From the NCBI RefSeq assembly GCF_900109205.1, contig NZ_FNZB01000003.1, positions 1 through 64,000 of the forward strand: a DNA stretch of 64,000 bases, read 5' to 3'. This document shows positions 36,177 to 42,991 of the stretch, piece by piece; positions within the stretch are counted from its first letter, which is position 1; every line of letters starts with the position of its first letter. This stretch comes from Sphingomonas sp. OV641. Lineage in GTDB: Bacteria; Pseudomonadota; Alphaproteobacteria; Sphingomonadales; Sphingomonadaceae. The notes beneath the pieces were generated by a model, which worked only from the letters and a program-made list of their open reading frames with translations, was not told the DNA's origin and ran no database searches. Position numbers and translations under genes: made by a program.

Positions 36177-37247
36177 ATGTCGCATGTCAGAACCACGCTC
36201 GGCCTGATGCTGAGCCTCGCCGCCGCTCCCGCTATCGCCGCCGACAAGCAGGAACCGCTTCGGATCAACGACATCGCGGTGATCGGCACGCACAACAGCT
36301 ACAAATTGCCGATGCCGGCGGAAACGATGGCAAAGGTCCGCGCCGCCGCGCCGCAGATGGCCGACGCGCTGGATTATGGCCACCGCCCGCTTGTGGAGCA
36401 GCTCGATGCCGGCGCACGCCAGCTGGAGATCGACGTCAATTACGATCCGAAGGGCGGCCATTATGCCGCCGGCTCAGCCGATCCGCGGCTGGCGAAGCCG
36501 GGCTTCAAGGTGCTGCACATTCCCGGCATCGACAATTCGTCGAGCTGCGTGCTGCTCACCGAATGCCTGACGATCATCCGCGACTGGTCGGCCGCGCACC
36601 CGCGCCATGTGCCGATCCTGCTGATGTTCAACGCCAAGGACGAGCGCAACGCCGCGCGCGGCGGCATCGATGCGCTGCCGTTCGACGAAGCGGCCTATGA
36701 CGCGCTCGACGCGGAGATCCGCAGCGTCCTTGGCCCGGACAGGCTGGTCACGCCGGACGACGTGCAGGGCCGCTACCCGACGCTGCGCGATGCGGTGCTG
36801 GCGAACAACTGGCCAACGCTGGAGCAATCGCGTGGCAAGTTCCTGTTCGCGCTCGACGAGCCGCCCGCCAAGGTCGCGGTATATCGCGGCAAGCGCCAGT
36901 CGCTGGAGGGACGAGTGTTCTTCATCAACACGGACGAAGCATCGCCCGCCGCCGGCTATCTGACGCTGAACGATCCGGTGAAGGAAGGCGATCGCATCCG
37001 CCGCGCCGTCGCGGCGAACTACATCGTCCGAACCCGCGCCGACGCCAACACCCGAGAGGCGCGCGCCAATGACACGAAGCCGCGCGACGCCGCGCTGGCC
37101 GGCGGCGCGCAATATGTATCGACCGATTATCTCTGGCCCGATCCCCGCCTTGCCGGCGGCTATGTCGTCGAGAAGCCCGGCGGCATGGTCGCGCGCTGCA
37201 ATCCCGTCCGCCACCCGGCCGGCTGCGGCGATCTGGAGGCGAAGTGA
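36177..37247 (+). CDS. Ca2+-dependent PI-PLC-like phosphodiesterase (exported)
   Basis: This 356-residue exported protein resembles the Ca2+-dependent phosphoinositide phospholipase C1 family. A signal peptide ends at APAIAA (about 22). Catalytic features are GTHNSYK (His39), RQLEIDV (metal-binding Glu84/Asp86) and LHIPGID (His114). Strands ILLMFNAKDE and FLFALDE complete the TIM-barrel pattern. It would cleave inositol-type phosphodiesters in the periplasm. ATG 36177 is taken as start; a TTG at 36156 is unlikely. The stop overlaps the start of the PAP2 phosphatase, so both are made together: one releases a phosphomonoester, the other removes phosphate. Confidence 0.85.
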   Translation: MSHVRTTLGLMLSLAAAPAIAADKQEPLRINDIAVIGTHNSYKLPMPAETMAKVRAAAPQMADALDYGHRPLVEQLDAGARQLEIDVNYDPKGGHYAAGSADPRLAKPGFKVLHIPGIDNSSSCVLLTECLTIIRDWSAAHPRHVPILLMFNAKDERNAARGGIDALPFDEAAYDALDAEIRSVLGPDRLVTPDDVQGRYPTLRDAVLANNWPTLEQSRGKFLFALDEPPAKVAVYRGKRQSLEGRVFFINTDEASPAAGYLTLNDPVKEGDRIRRAVAANYIVRTRADANTREARANDTKPRDAALAGGAQYVSTDYLWPDPRLAGGYVVEKPGGMVARCNPVRHPAGCGDLEAK

Positions 37248-37966
37248 TGCGTCGCCTGTTCCTTCTCGCCGTCCCGCTCGCGCTGACCGCCGCCGATCAG
37301 GCGCCGACGCCCTATCTCGCCGGCGCAAAGGTGCCCGATCTGGTGCGCATCCTTCCGCCGCCGCCCGTGACCGGCGATGCGCGGAACGAGGACGATCGCG
37401 CCACCTTCACCGAAACGCGCAAGCTCGCCGGCACGCCGCGCTGGAAGATGGCGACGAGCGACGTCACCGACGATCGCTACACCGTCTATGCCTGCGCAAT
37501 GGGGATGCGGCTCGACGCGGCCAAAGCGCCGGCGCTGGCGCGCGTGTTCGCCCGGCTGGGCGACGGCGGCATGGTTGGCCGCGCAAAATCGACCTTTGCT
37601 GTGCGCCGCCCGTATCTGAACCAGCCGGGCGAGATCTGCGAGGCGAAGAGCGATCACCTGGCGGGCAACGGCGACTATCCGTCGGGGCACACCAGCAACG
37701 GCTGGCTGACCGCACTGATCCTCGCCGAACTGCTCCCCGACCGCGCGACCGAGATCCTGCAGCGCGGCCGCGAATATGGCGAAAGCCGCTACCTGTGCGG
37801 CTCGCACAGCCGCAGCGCGGTGGAGGCGGGGTATATGGCCGGCGCGGTGGTCGCCAGCCAGCTCCATGCCAGTGCCGATTTCCGTGCGGACATGGATGCG
37901 GCGCGTGCCGAACTGGCGCGGCTGGCGAAGGATGCGGCGCCCGTCGCCGGATGCGCCGCCAACTAA
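37244..37966 (+). CDS. Class A acid phosphatase (PAP2 family, exported)
   Basis: This 240-residue periplasmic phosphatase has a short signal peptide (1-17). The PAP2 signature is present: KSTFAVRRP (K115-x6-R122-P123), YPSGHT (146-150) and SRYLCGSH (S181-R182-x5-H188). The Asp that usually follows that His by four residues (HxxxD) is Ala192 here. Class A enzymes such as PhoN remove phosphate from many organic esters. Start GTG 37244 or ATG 37247 overlaps the PI-PLC stop. It is followed by a palindromic repeat shared with the convergent receptor gene. Confidence 0.9.
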   Translation: MMRRLFLLAVPLALTAADQAPTPYLAGAKVPDLVRILPPPPVTGDARNEDDRATFTETRKLAGTPRWKMATSDVTDDRYTVYACAMGMRLDAAKAPALARVFARLGDGGMVGRAKSTFAVRRPYLNQPGEICEAKSDHLAGNGDYPSGHTSNGWLTALILAELLPDRATEILQRGREYGESRYLCGSHSRSAVEAGYMAGAVVASQLHASADFRADMDAARAELARLAKDAAPVAGCAAN

Positions 37967-37974
37967 CGGGACTT

Positions 37975-38069
37975 CCGATCCGTTCGAACGATCTTTCGCG
38001 ATCGTACTGAGCCTGGCGAAGTACGTGCCCGGAACACGCGCTTCGACAGACTCAGGGCGAACGGATCGG
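37975..38069. repeat. Long imperfect palindromic repeat, type B
   Basis: Outer arms CCGATCCGTTCG (37975-37986) and CGAACGGATCGG (38058-38069) are perfect over 12 bases. Inner arms CTGAGCCTGGCGAAG and CTTCGACAGACTCAG pair with few mismatches. It begins 9 bases after the phosphatase stop. The CTGAG..TGTCGAAG core resembles a dispersed intergenic repeat I know from sphingomonads and xanthomonads. It may also act as a bidirectional terminator. Confidence 0.75.
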
Positions 38070-38088
38070 GGATGGCAAGAGGAACGAC

Positions 38089-38111
38089 GGGCCGGCAGGA
38101 TCTGCCGGCCC
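38089..38111 (-). terminator. Hairpin terminator of the receptor at 38122
   Basis: Perfect 10-bp arms GGGCCGGCAG and CTGCCGGCCC close a 3-base loop. It lies 11 bases after the receptor stop on the minus strand, and the following minus-strand bases are fairly pyrimidine-rich (GTCGTTCCTCTT). Confidence 0.65.
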
Positions 38112-38121
38112 GCCTGCCCGA

Positions 38122-40869
38122 TCAGAATTGCGCGCGCAGCCCAAGGCTGATGCGGCTGCCGGAAAATTCGTAGGTGGTCGGGAAGCTCGGGTCCATCGTA
38201 TAGCCCGTCGTCTTCTCGTTGCCCACGTTGATGCCCTGCAGCTCGACCCGGAAGTTCGGGGTCAGCTGATAGCTGGCTGCCACGTCGAACTGGCCATAAG
38301 CATCGCGGTACACCGGGTACATGTTGCGTTCGATGCGCTCCACATACTTGCCCTTGCGATTGTACGACACGCGCAGCGACAGTGGGCCATTTTCGTAGAA
38401 CATCGTGGCGTTGTACGTCTTGTCGGCAAGGCCGATCGGCGCCGTATCGATGCCAAGGTCTGACTCACCCGTAAGCGAGCTGTCGAGGAAGGTAGCATTG
38501 GCGTTGATGCCGAAGCCGTCCGCCCAGTCGGCGAACATGCCGAACGGGATCACCGCGTTCAGCTCGACGCCGCTTACCTTGTACGACCCCTCGGCATTGA
38601 CCGGCTGATAGACGTCGAAGTCATAAACGCCGTTCACCGAACCGTTGGCGTTGTACACCGTCACGTCCTCAACCACGCCGGTCAGTTCGCTCTGTACCAC
38701 GCCCTTGATCTTCTTCCAGAAATACGACGCCGCCAGGATGCCACCGCGGCCGAGATACTTCTCGACGCCCACTTCCCATTGATCGGCATAGGTGGGCTTC
38801 AGCCCCGGATTGCCATCGGTGTAGCGGTAGCTGCTGTAGCTGGCCGTCCGCTTGTAGGCGAGGTCAGTCAGCGCCGGGCGGATCAGCGTCTGCGAGGCGG
38901 CGGCGCGCAGGAACAGCGTGTCGGTCAGCTCGGCATGCGCGTTGAACGAGGGCAGGAACTTCTCGTAGCGGCCCTCGCTCGAAATCGGCTCCGGTGACAG
39001 TCCGGTGGTGCCGTTCGGGTTCTGGACCTGGTGGAAGCCGGCCGAGTTGATCGTCGTGCGCAGATAGCGGCCGCCCAGGTTGACGAACACCGGCACCGCC
39101 ACGTCGAACTCGGCGTCGATCATGGCATAGCCGGCGATCGTCTCCTCGGTGACCTTGTAGTAATTGGCATCGCCGAACGGCGTCACGAAGCCGTCAGGGC
39201 GGAAGAAGTCGCGGGCGTAATCGTTTGAGACCTGTGCCCAGCTGAGGTCGCGCGCCTGGTAATCCTTGCCGCCGACGATTTCCGTAACGTTGGTGAGGGG
39301 GCTGTCTGCCAGCGTGCGCTTGTTCACGTAAGCGGTGCTGCCGCGCGTCGGGCCCTGGATCTTCTCCTCGCCATATTGGCGCTCGTTCGACTTGTTGGTG
39401 TAGCGGCCGCCGAAGTTGAAGCGCTTCAACACCGAATTGTCGAAATTGTAGCTGAGATCGACCTGAGCGGCGTATTTGTCGTCCTCGATCCGCTCGCGCG
39501 TCGTCTCATACGCCTCGAACAGATACGATGCTGGCGCATTGTACATGTCGATCGTGCGCGGATTGGCGCTGGGGATCGTCTCGCCGCCATTCTCGGTATA
39601 GCGGGTACGCGACGGCGCATAGGCGACGTGCTTCAGATTGGCATAGTCGAGCGTCTTCTTTGCGCCCGAATAGCCGCCCAGCGCATTGATCTTCCAATTG
39701 CCGGTGACCCAGTTCATCTCGCCGCCGAACTGGCGATAGTCCGTTCCGTTGAGATATTCCTTGCTGAGGAATTCATGCTGAGTGTTGGTGTAGGACACGT
39801 CGCGCAGCACGATCAGCCCGTCCTTCGACAGCGTGGTCGCATCGAATTCGTGGATCGTCTCAAGCGTCGAGTTGCTAGACGCCGAATAGCCCGCGGCGTC
39901 ATATTCGTCCTCGACGGTGTCGTACGAGCCGACGAAGGCGTCGAAGGCGAGACTGAAATCGTTGCTGGGCTTGTATTGCACGGAGCCCGACAGGCCGAGC
40001 CGGTCCTGGTCGTTCTGGTACACGCGGTCGCCGACCTTATCGAGAAACACGATGCGGTTCTTGTCGGCTTCGGTGAAGGTCACGCCGGCGTCGCGCTGCA
40101 GCACTGCGATCGCCTGGTTGCGATAGGTCGTGTTGGCGCGATCGGTCCAGCGCGCGATCGGGCGGAAGTTGATCCCCGAGTTCGAATCCGTGCGGTTGGT
40201 ACGCTGCTGCTTGGCGGCCGAAAACAGCACGCCGAAATCGCCGAAGGTGTTGCTGGCGAGGAACGAGAAATTGGGATCGATCTTCTCTGAGATGGAATTG
40301 TACGCGCCTTCCGCGCTGCCGACCAGCCGCATGCCGGGAACGTCGAACGGGCGCGCGGTGCGGATGTAGACGGAACCGGCGATGCCGCCTTCCTCGTCCG
40401 ATGCGGTGGGCGACTTCTGGACGGTGACCGACTGGACCAGTTCCGAAGCGAAGATCTCGAACTCGACATCGCGGCCGCCCGAACCCGATGCGGTGGCGAG
40501 CTTGTTTATCGAGACGAGGGTGAACTCGCTCGGCAGGCCGCGCACGTTGACGCGCGTGCCAAGGCCGCGATCACGCTCGATCGTCACGCCGGGCACGCGC
40601 TGCAGCGCTTCGGACAGGTTCTGCTCGGGGAAGTCGGCAATGTCGGTGGCGACGATCGAGTCGGAGAAGCCGATCGTGTCGCGCTTCATCTCAATCGCTT
40701 CGGCAAGGCTCTGGCGATAGCCGGAGACGACGATATCCTCCCCTGCGGCATCCTCGCCGGGAACCGCGGCGGGCGCGGTCTGCGCCGCGGCGGGCATGGC
40801 GGAGAGTGCGGCGAATGCTGCGCCCAGAAGATATGTCGCACGGATGCGACGAACGAAAAGCTTCGGCAT
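38122..40869 (-). CDS. TonB-dependent receptor (Caulobacter/Xanthomonas type)
   Basis: This 915-residue receptor has a signal peptide ending MPAAAQ (about 30). A TonB-box-like DIVVSGYRQS is near residue 46. The plug contains LSEALQRVPGVTIERD, NVRGLPSEFTLVSIN and SVTVQKSPTASDEEGG. This matches the same broad family as the STN receptor at 31467 but without an STN domain or own sigma/FecR. C-terminal strands include VELQGINVGNEKT and end with QF. It is transcribed alone behind a 364-base upstream region. The family commonly handles oligosaccharides; the ligand here is unknown. Confidence 0.93.
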   Translation of the reverse strand: MPKLFVRRIRATYLLGAAFAALSAMPAAAQTAPAAVPGEDAAGEDIVVSGYRQSLAEAIEMKRDTIGFSDSIVATDIADFPEQNLSEALQRVPGVTIERDRGLGTRVNVRGLPSEFTLVSINKLATASGSGGRDVEFEIFASELVQSVTVQKSPTASDEEGGIAGSVYIRTARPFDVPGMRLVGSAEGAYNSISEKIDPNFSFLASNTFGDFGVLFSAAKQQRTNRTDSNSGINFRPIARWTDRANTTYRNQAIAVLQRDAGVTFTEADKNRIVFLDKVGDRVYQNDQDRLGLSGSVQYKPSNDFSLAFDAFVGSYDTVEDEYDAAGYSASSNSTLETIHEFDATTLSKDGLIVLRDVSYTNTQHEFLSKEYLNGTDYRQFGGEMNWVTGNWKINALGGYSGAKKTLDYANLKHVAYAPSRTRYTENGGETIPSANPRTIDMYNAPASYLFEAYETTRERIEDDKYAAQVDLSYNFDNSVLKRFNFGGRYTNKSNERQYGEEKIQGPTRGSTAYVNKRTLADSPLTNVTEIVGGKDYQARDLSWAQVSNDYARDFFRPDGFVTPFGDANYYKVTEETIAGYAMIDAEFDVAVPVFVNLGGRYLRTTINSAGFHQVQNPNGTTGLSPEPISSEGRYEKFLPSFNAHAELTDTLFLRAAASQTLIRPALTDLAYKRTASYSSYRYTDGNPGLKPTYADQWEVGVEKYLGRGGILAASYFWKKIKGVVQSELTGVVEDVTVYNANGSVNGVYDFDVYQPVNAEGSYKVSGVELNAVIPFGMFADWADGFGINANATFLDSSLTGESDLGIDTAPIGLADKTYNATMFYENGPLSLRVSYNRKGKYVERIERNMYPVYRDAYGQFDVAASYQLTPNFRVELQGINVGNEKTTGYTMDPSFPTTYEFSGSRISLGLRAQF

Positions 40870-41233
40870 GTGTGACCCTTTTGTTATTTCTCGAAAATTC
40901 TGGTGCGGCGCGCTCCGGGCGAGCGCCTGCGGCTTCCGAACGACAGCGTTCGGAATGGCGGCGCTTCTGGTAAGCGTGCAGCGATATCGCGCCGTGCTGA
41001 CCCGTCGGTCCCCGGCGCTTGCTCCCCGAGCGGCGCGGTGGCGAAAAGTTGTTACGTGCCCGTGACGCGAGCGACGATTGTTCGCTTCACAATCGAATCA
41101 TCGCTCGGGCGATCTGCGCGTGGTGAGGGGCACGGGCGGCGCTCGCCAGGCGTTCGCCGTCCGTCCTTCCAGCCGTCGGGTAAGGCAAGCGCGTCGATGG
41201 CGCTCGCCCCCCGTCACACGCCCTTCGGGGCAG
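40870..41233. other. Non-coding gap upstream of receptor 38122-40869
   Basis: No gene is supported here. The stretch should hold the promoter of the receptor (minus strand) and the end of the PHP phosphoesterase transcript. It contains a 9-bp hairpin at 40934-40955. Further away lies TGTTACG-TGCC-CGTGACG at 41050-41067, which loosely resembles a Pho-box layout (7+4+7) but is not convincing. Confidence 0.5.
40934..40955. promoter_or_regulatory. Inverted repeat in receptor upstream region
   Basis: TTCCGAACG-ACAG-CGTTCGGAA is a perfect 9-bp inverted repeat with a 4-base loop, 65-86 bases upstream of the receptor start codon (minus strand). It could be an operator or a 5'-leader hairpin. Confidence 0.4.
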
Positions 41234-42760
41234 CTACGAACCGAAGTTCACGTACACTGGATTGGTGATCAGAACGCGCTTTCCGCCTTCGCGCACTTCG
41301 AACCGGATCCAGTGTCGGCCGCCGTCGCTTGTCCAGGGAAGCGAGGTTTGCCCGTCGGCAAGCGCGTTCACGGTCAGCGCAGGGGAGGGCTTGCCGTCAA
41401 GCAATCCGACAAGCGTCGCGCCTTTGCTGCCGCCGGCTTCAATTGTCATCTCCAGCGTCTGGCCGGCGGCGAGCGCGAAATCGTCGCCGATCGTCCCGTC
41501 CTTTCCAACCGCGCGGGCCGCAAGGTCGAAGCTGCGGCCGGGCTTGCCGGTCATGTCGATCCAGACATGGCCCGCCGCGATCGCGTCAAGGATCGCGCGT
41601 TCGGATAGATTTTCAGCGCGCACGACCGTCGTCGGAAAGCCCACGCCCATCCGGCCAAGCTGCGTGTCGTGATTGTCGCTGCCGCCGATCGCGGTGATGC
41701 GGCGGCCCTTGGCTATCTCCGCTTCCCAGATCGCGACATCCTCCATCGGATCGGCACCGGCGAGCTGCTTCCACAGATTGCCCGCGTTCATCACCTCGAA
41801 CGCATCGACCATGCCGCGCGTCGCCGCCGGCGCGATCCAGCCGCAGCCGCGGCAGCGGTGGTCGTTTGGCGCGCCGGGATGGTTGATCGAGACGAGCGCG
41901 CCGGCCTTGTGCGAAGCGTCGATCATGGTCGTCATGTCGGGCATCGTCTTCTCGCCCAGACGGTGATCGACATAGTCGGTGGTGCCGAAGATGTTGGCGT
42001 GGCCCTGTTCGGTGGTCATCTCCCGGCCGGGGATCAGCAGCACGTCGTCGTAGAACGGCTGGAGCTCACGCATGGCATTGTAATGGCCGACATTGTTGTG
42101 ATCGGTGATGGCGATGAAATCGAGCCGGGCGTTTTCCGCCGCATCGACCGTGCGATAGATCGGGCAGGGGATCGAGCGGCCGCGGCGGCTGTCGCAGAAG
42201 CCGTCGCTGTCGCCGGTGTGGAGGTGGAGATCGCCGCGATACCAGGCGCGGCCGGCCTTGAGCGGCTCGGGCGAGAAGGTGGAGACAGCGGGCACGTCGC
42301 CGGGGCGCCAGAACCAGATTTTGGCGGTGTAGGTGCTGGTCGCGCCTTCGTCGATGTACGAGACGCCGAGGTCGAGCGACCAGCGGCGTCCGCCGATCGG
42401 GCCGGCAGTGAAGGACGGGGTGGCGCTGGTCTCGTCCAGCACCACGGCGTGCTTGTTGCTGCCGCTCCAGCCGCGGAAGCGCTCGCCGTCGAACAGGCCG
42501 AGATTGATGACCGTCTTGCCGTCGGGCCGCGTGTAGGTGAGCTCGATCGCAATGCGGGTCACGCCCTTCGGCACGGTGAAGGGTACGGCGACGTTGCGCT
42601 GATAGTTGGCGCGATCGACCGTGCCGGTGAGGACCAGATCAGGCGCCTCCTTGCCCTTGGCGAGCGGGACCTTGTCCCAGGCGGGAAGGGTTTGGGCGTG
42701 GGAAGTGGCCGGGGCCACGAGCGCGAGAGCGAGGAGGGCGCGGCGGAGGATGGCTGGCAT
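41234..42760 (-). CDS. Exported PHP-domain metallophosphoesterase
   Basis: This 508-residue protein has a signal peptide ending SHAQ (about 23). An N-terminal beta-sandwich region covers about 40-160. A PHP domain then covers about 172-460. Metal ligands are visible: YRGDLHLHTGD (His179, His181), AITDHNNVGHY (Asp220, His221), IPGREMTTEQGHANIFG (Glu247, His254), SINHPG, and GGSDNHD near the C-terminal end. PHP enzymes are trinuclear phosphoesterases. The start is ATG 42760 (MPAILRR), since sequence farther upstream belongs to the palindromic repeat. It lies between two receptors on the same strand, 231 bases after the first, so it may or may not share a transcript. Confidence 0.85.
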   Translation of the reverse strand: MPAILRRALLALALVAPATSHAQTLPAWDKVPLAKGKEAPDLVLTGTVDRANYQRNVAVPFTVPKGVTRIAIELTYTRPDGKTVINLGLFDGERFRGWSGSNKHAVVLDETSATPSFTAGPIGGRRWSLDLGVSYIDEGATSTYTAKIWFWRPGDVPAVSTFSPEPLKAGRAWYRGDLHLHTGDSDGFCDSRRGRSIPCPIYRTVDAAENARLDFIAITDHNNVGHYNAMRELQPFYDDVLLIPGREMTTEQGHANIFGTTDYVDHRLGEKTMPDMTTMIDASHKAGALVSINHPGAPNDHRCRGCGWIAPAATRGMVDAFEVMNAGNLWKQLAGADPMEDVAIWEAEIAKGRRITAIGGSDNHDTQLGRMGVGFPTTVVRAENLSERAILDAIAAGHVWIDMTGKPGRSFDLAARAVGKDGTIGDDFALAAGQTLEMTIEAGGSKGATLVGLLDGKPSPALTVNALADGQTSLPWTSDGGRHWIRFEVREGGKRVLITNPVYVNFGS

Positions 42761-42823
42761 CGGAGGAGTCCTTTGGAAGGTCGGAACCCCGCAGCCGGGG
42801 TGACGGCGTGTGTCGTGTGGATC

Positions 42824-42928
42824 GCCTCCCCGGCGAAGGCCGGGGTCCAGTCGGGAAGCCGGGCATCGCTGGCCGCTTCGCCTGCCAACAACGTCCCCCA
42901 ACTGGGCCCCGGCCTTCGCCGGGGAGGC
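42824..42928. repeat. Long palindromic repeat, type A copy 2 (REP-like)
   Basis: The 27-base arms at 42824-42850 and 42902-42928 pair with a single mismatch, around 51 bases. The inner 21 bases equal the arm of the repeat at 34578-34671 except for one base. It sits between a receptor gene and the PHP gene on the minus strand. Confidence 0.88.
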
Positions 42929-42958
42929 GCCTTGTTCGTGTTGATCGGATGACAGGCC

Positions 42959-42985
42959 TGGGCGGGGCATTCGCTGCCCCGCCCA
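42959..42985 (-). terminator. Hairpin terminator of the receptor at 42992
   Basis: Perfect 11-bp arms TGGGCGGGGCA and TGCCCCGCCCA enclose a 5-base TTCGC loop, 7 bases after the receptor stop on the minus strand. No long T run follows. Confidence 0.6.
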
Positions 42986-42991
42986 TCTGGC

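Noticed and set aside
41050..41067. Pho box upstream of the receptor at 38122
   Set aside because: TGTTACG-TGCC-CGTGACG has the 7+4+7 spacing but poor match to CTGTCA(T/C) halves and lies about 180 bases upstream; not enough to annotate.
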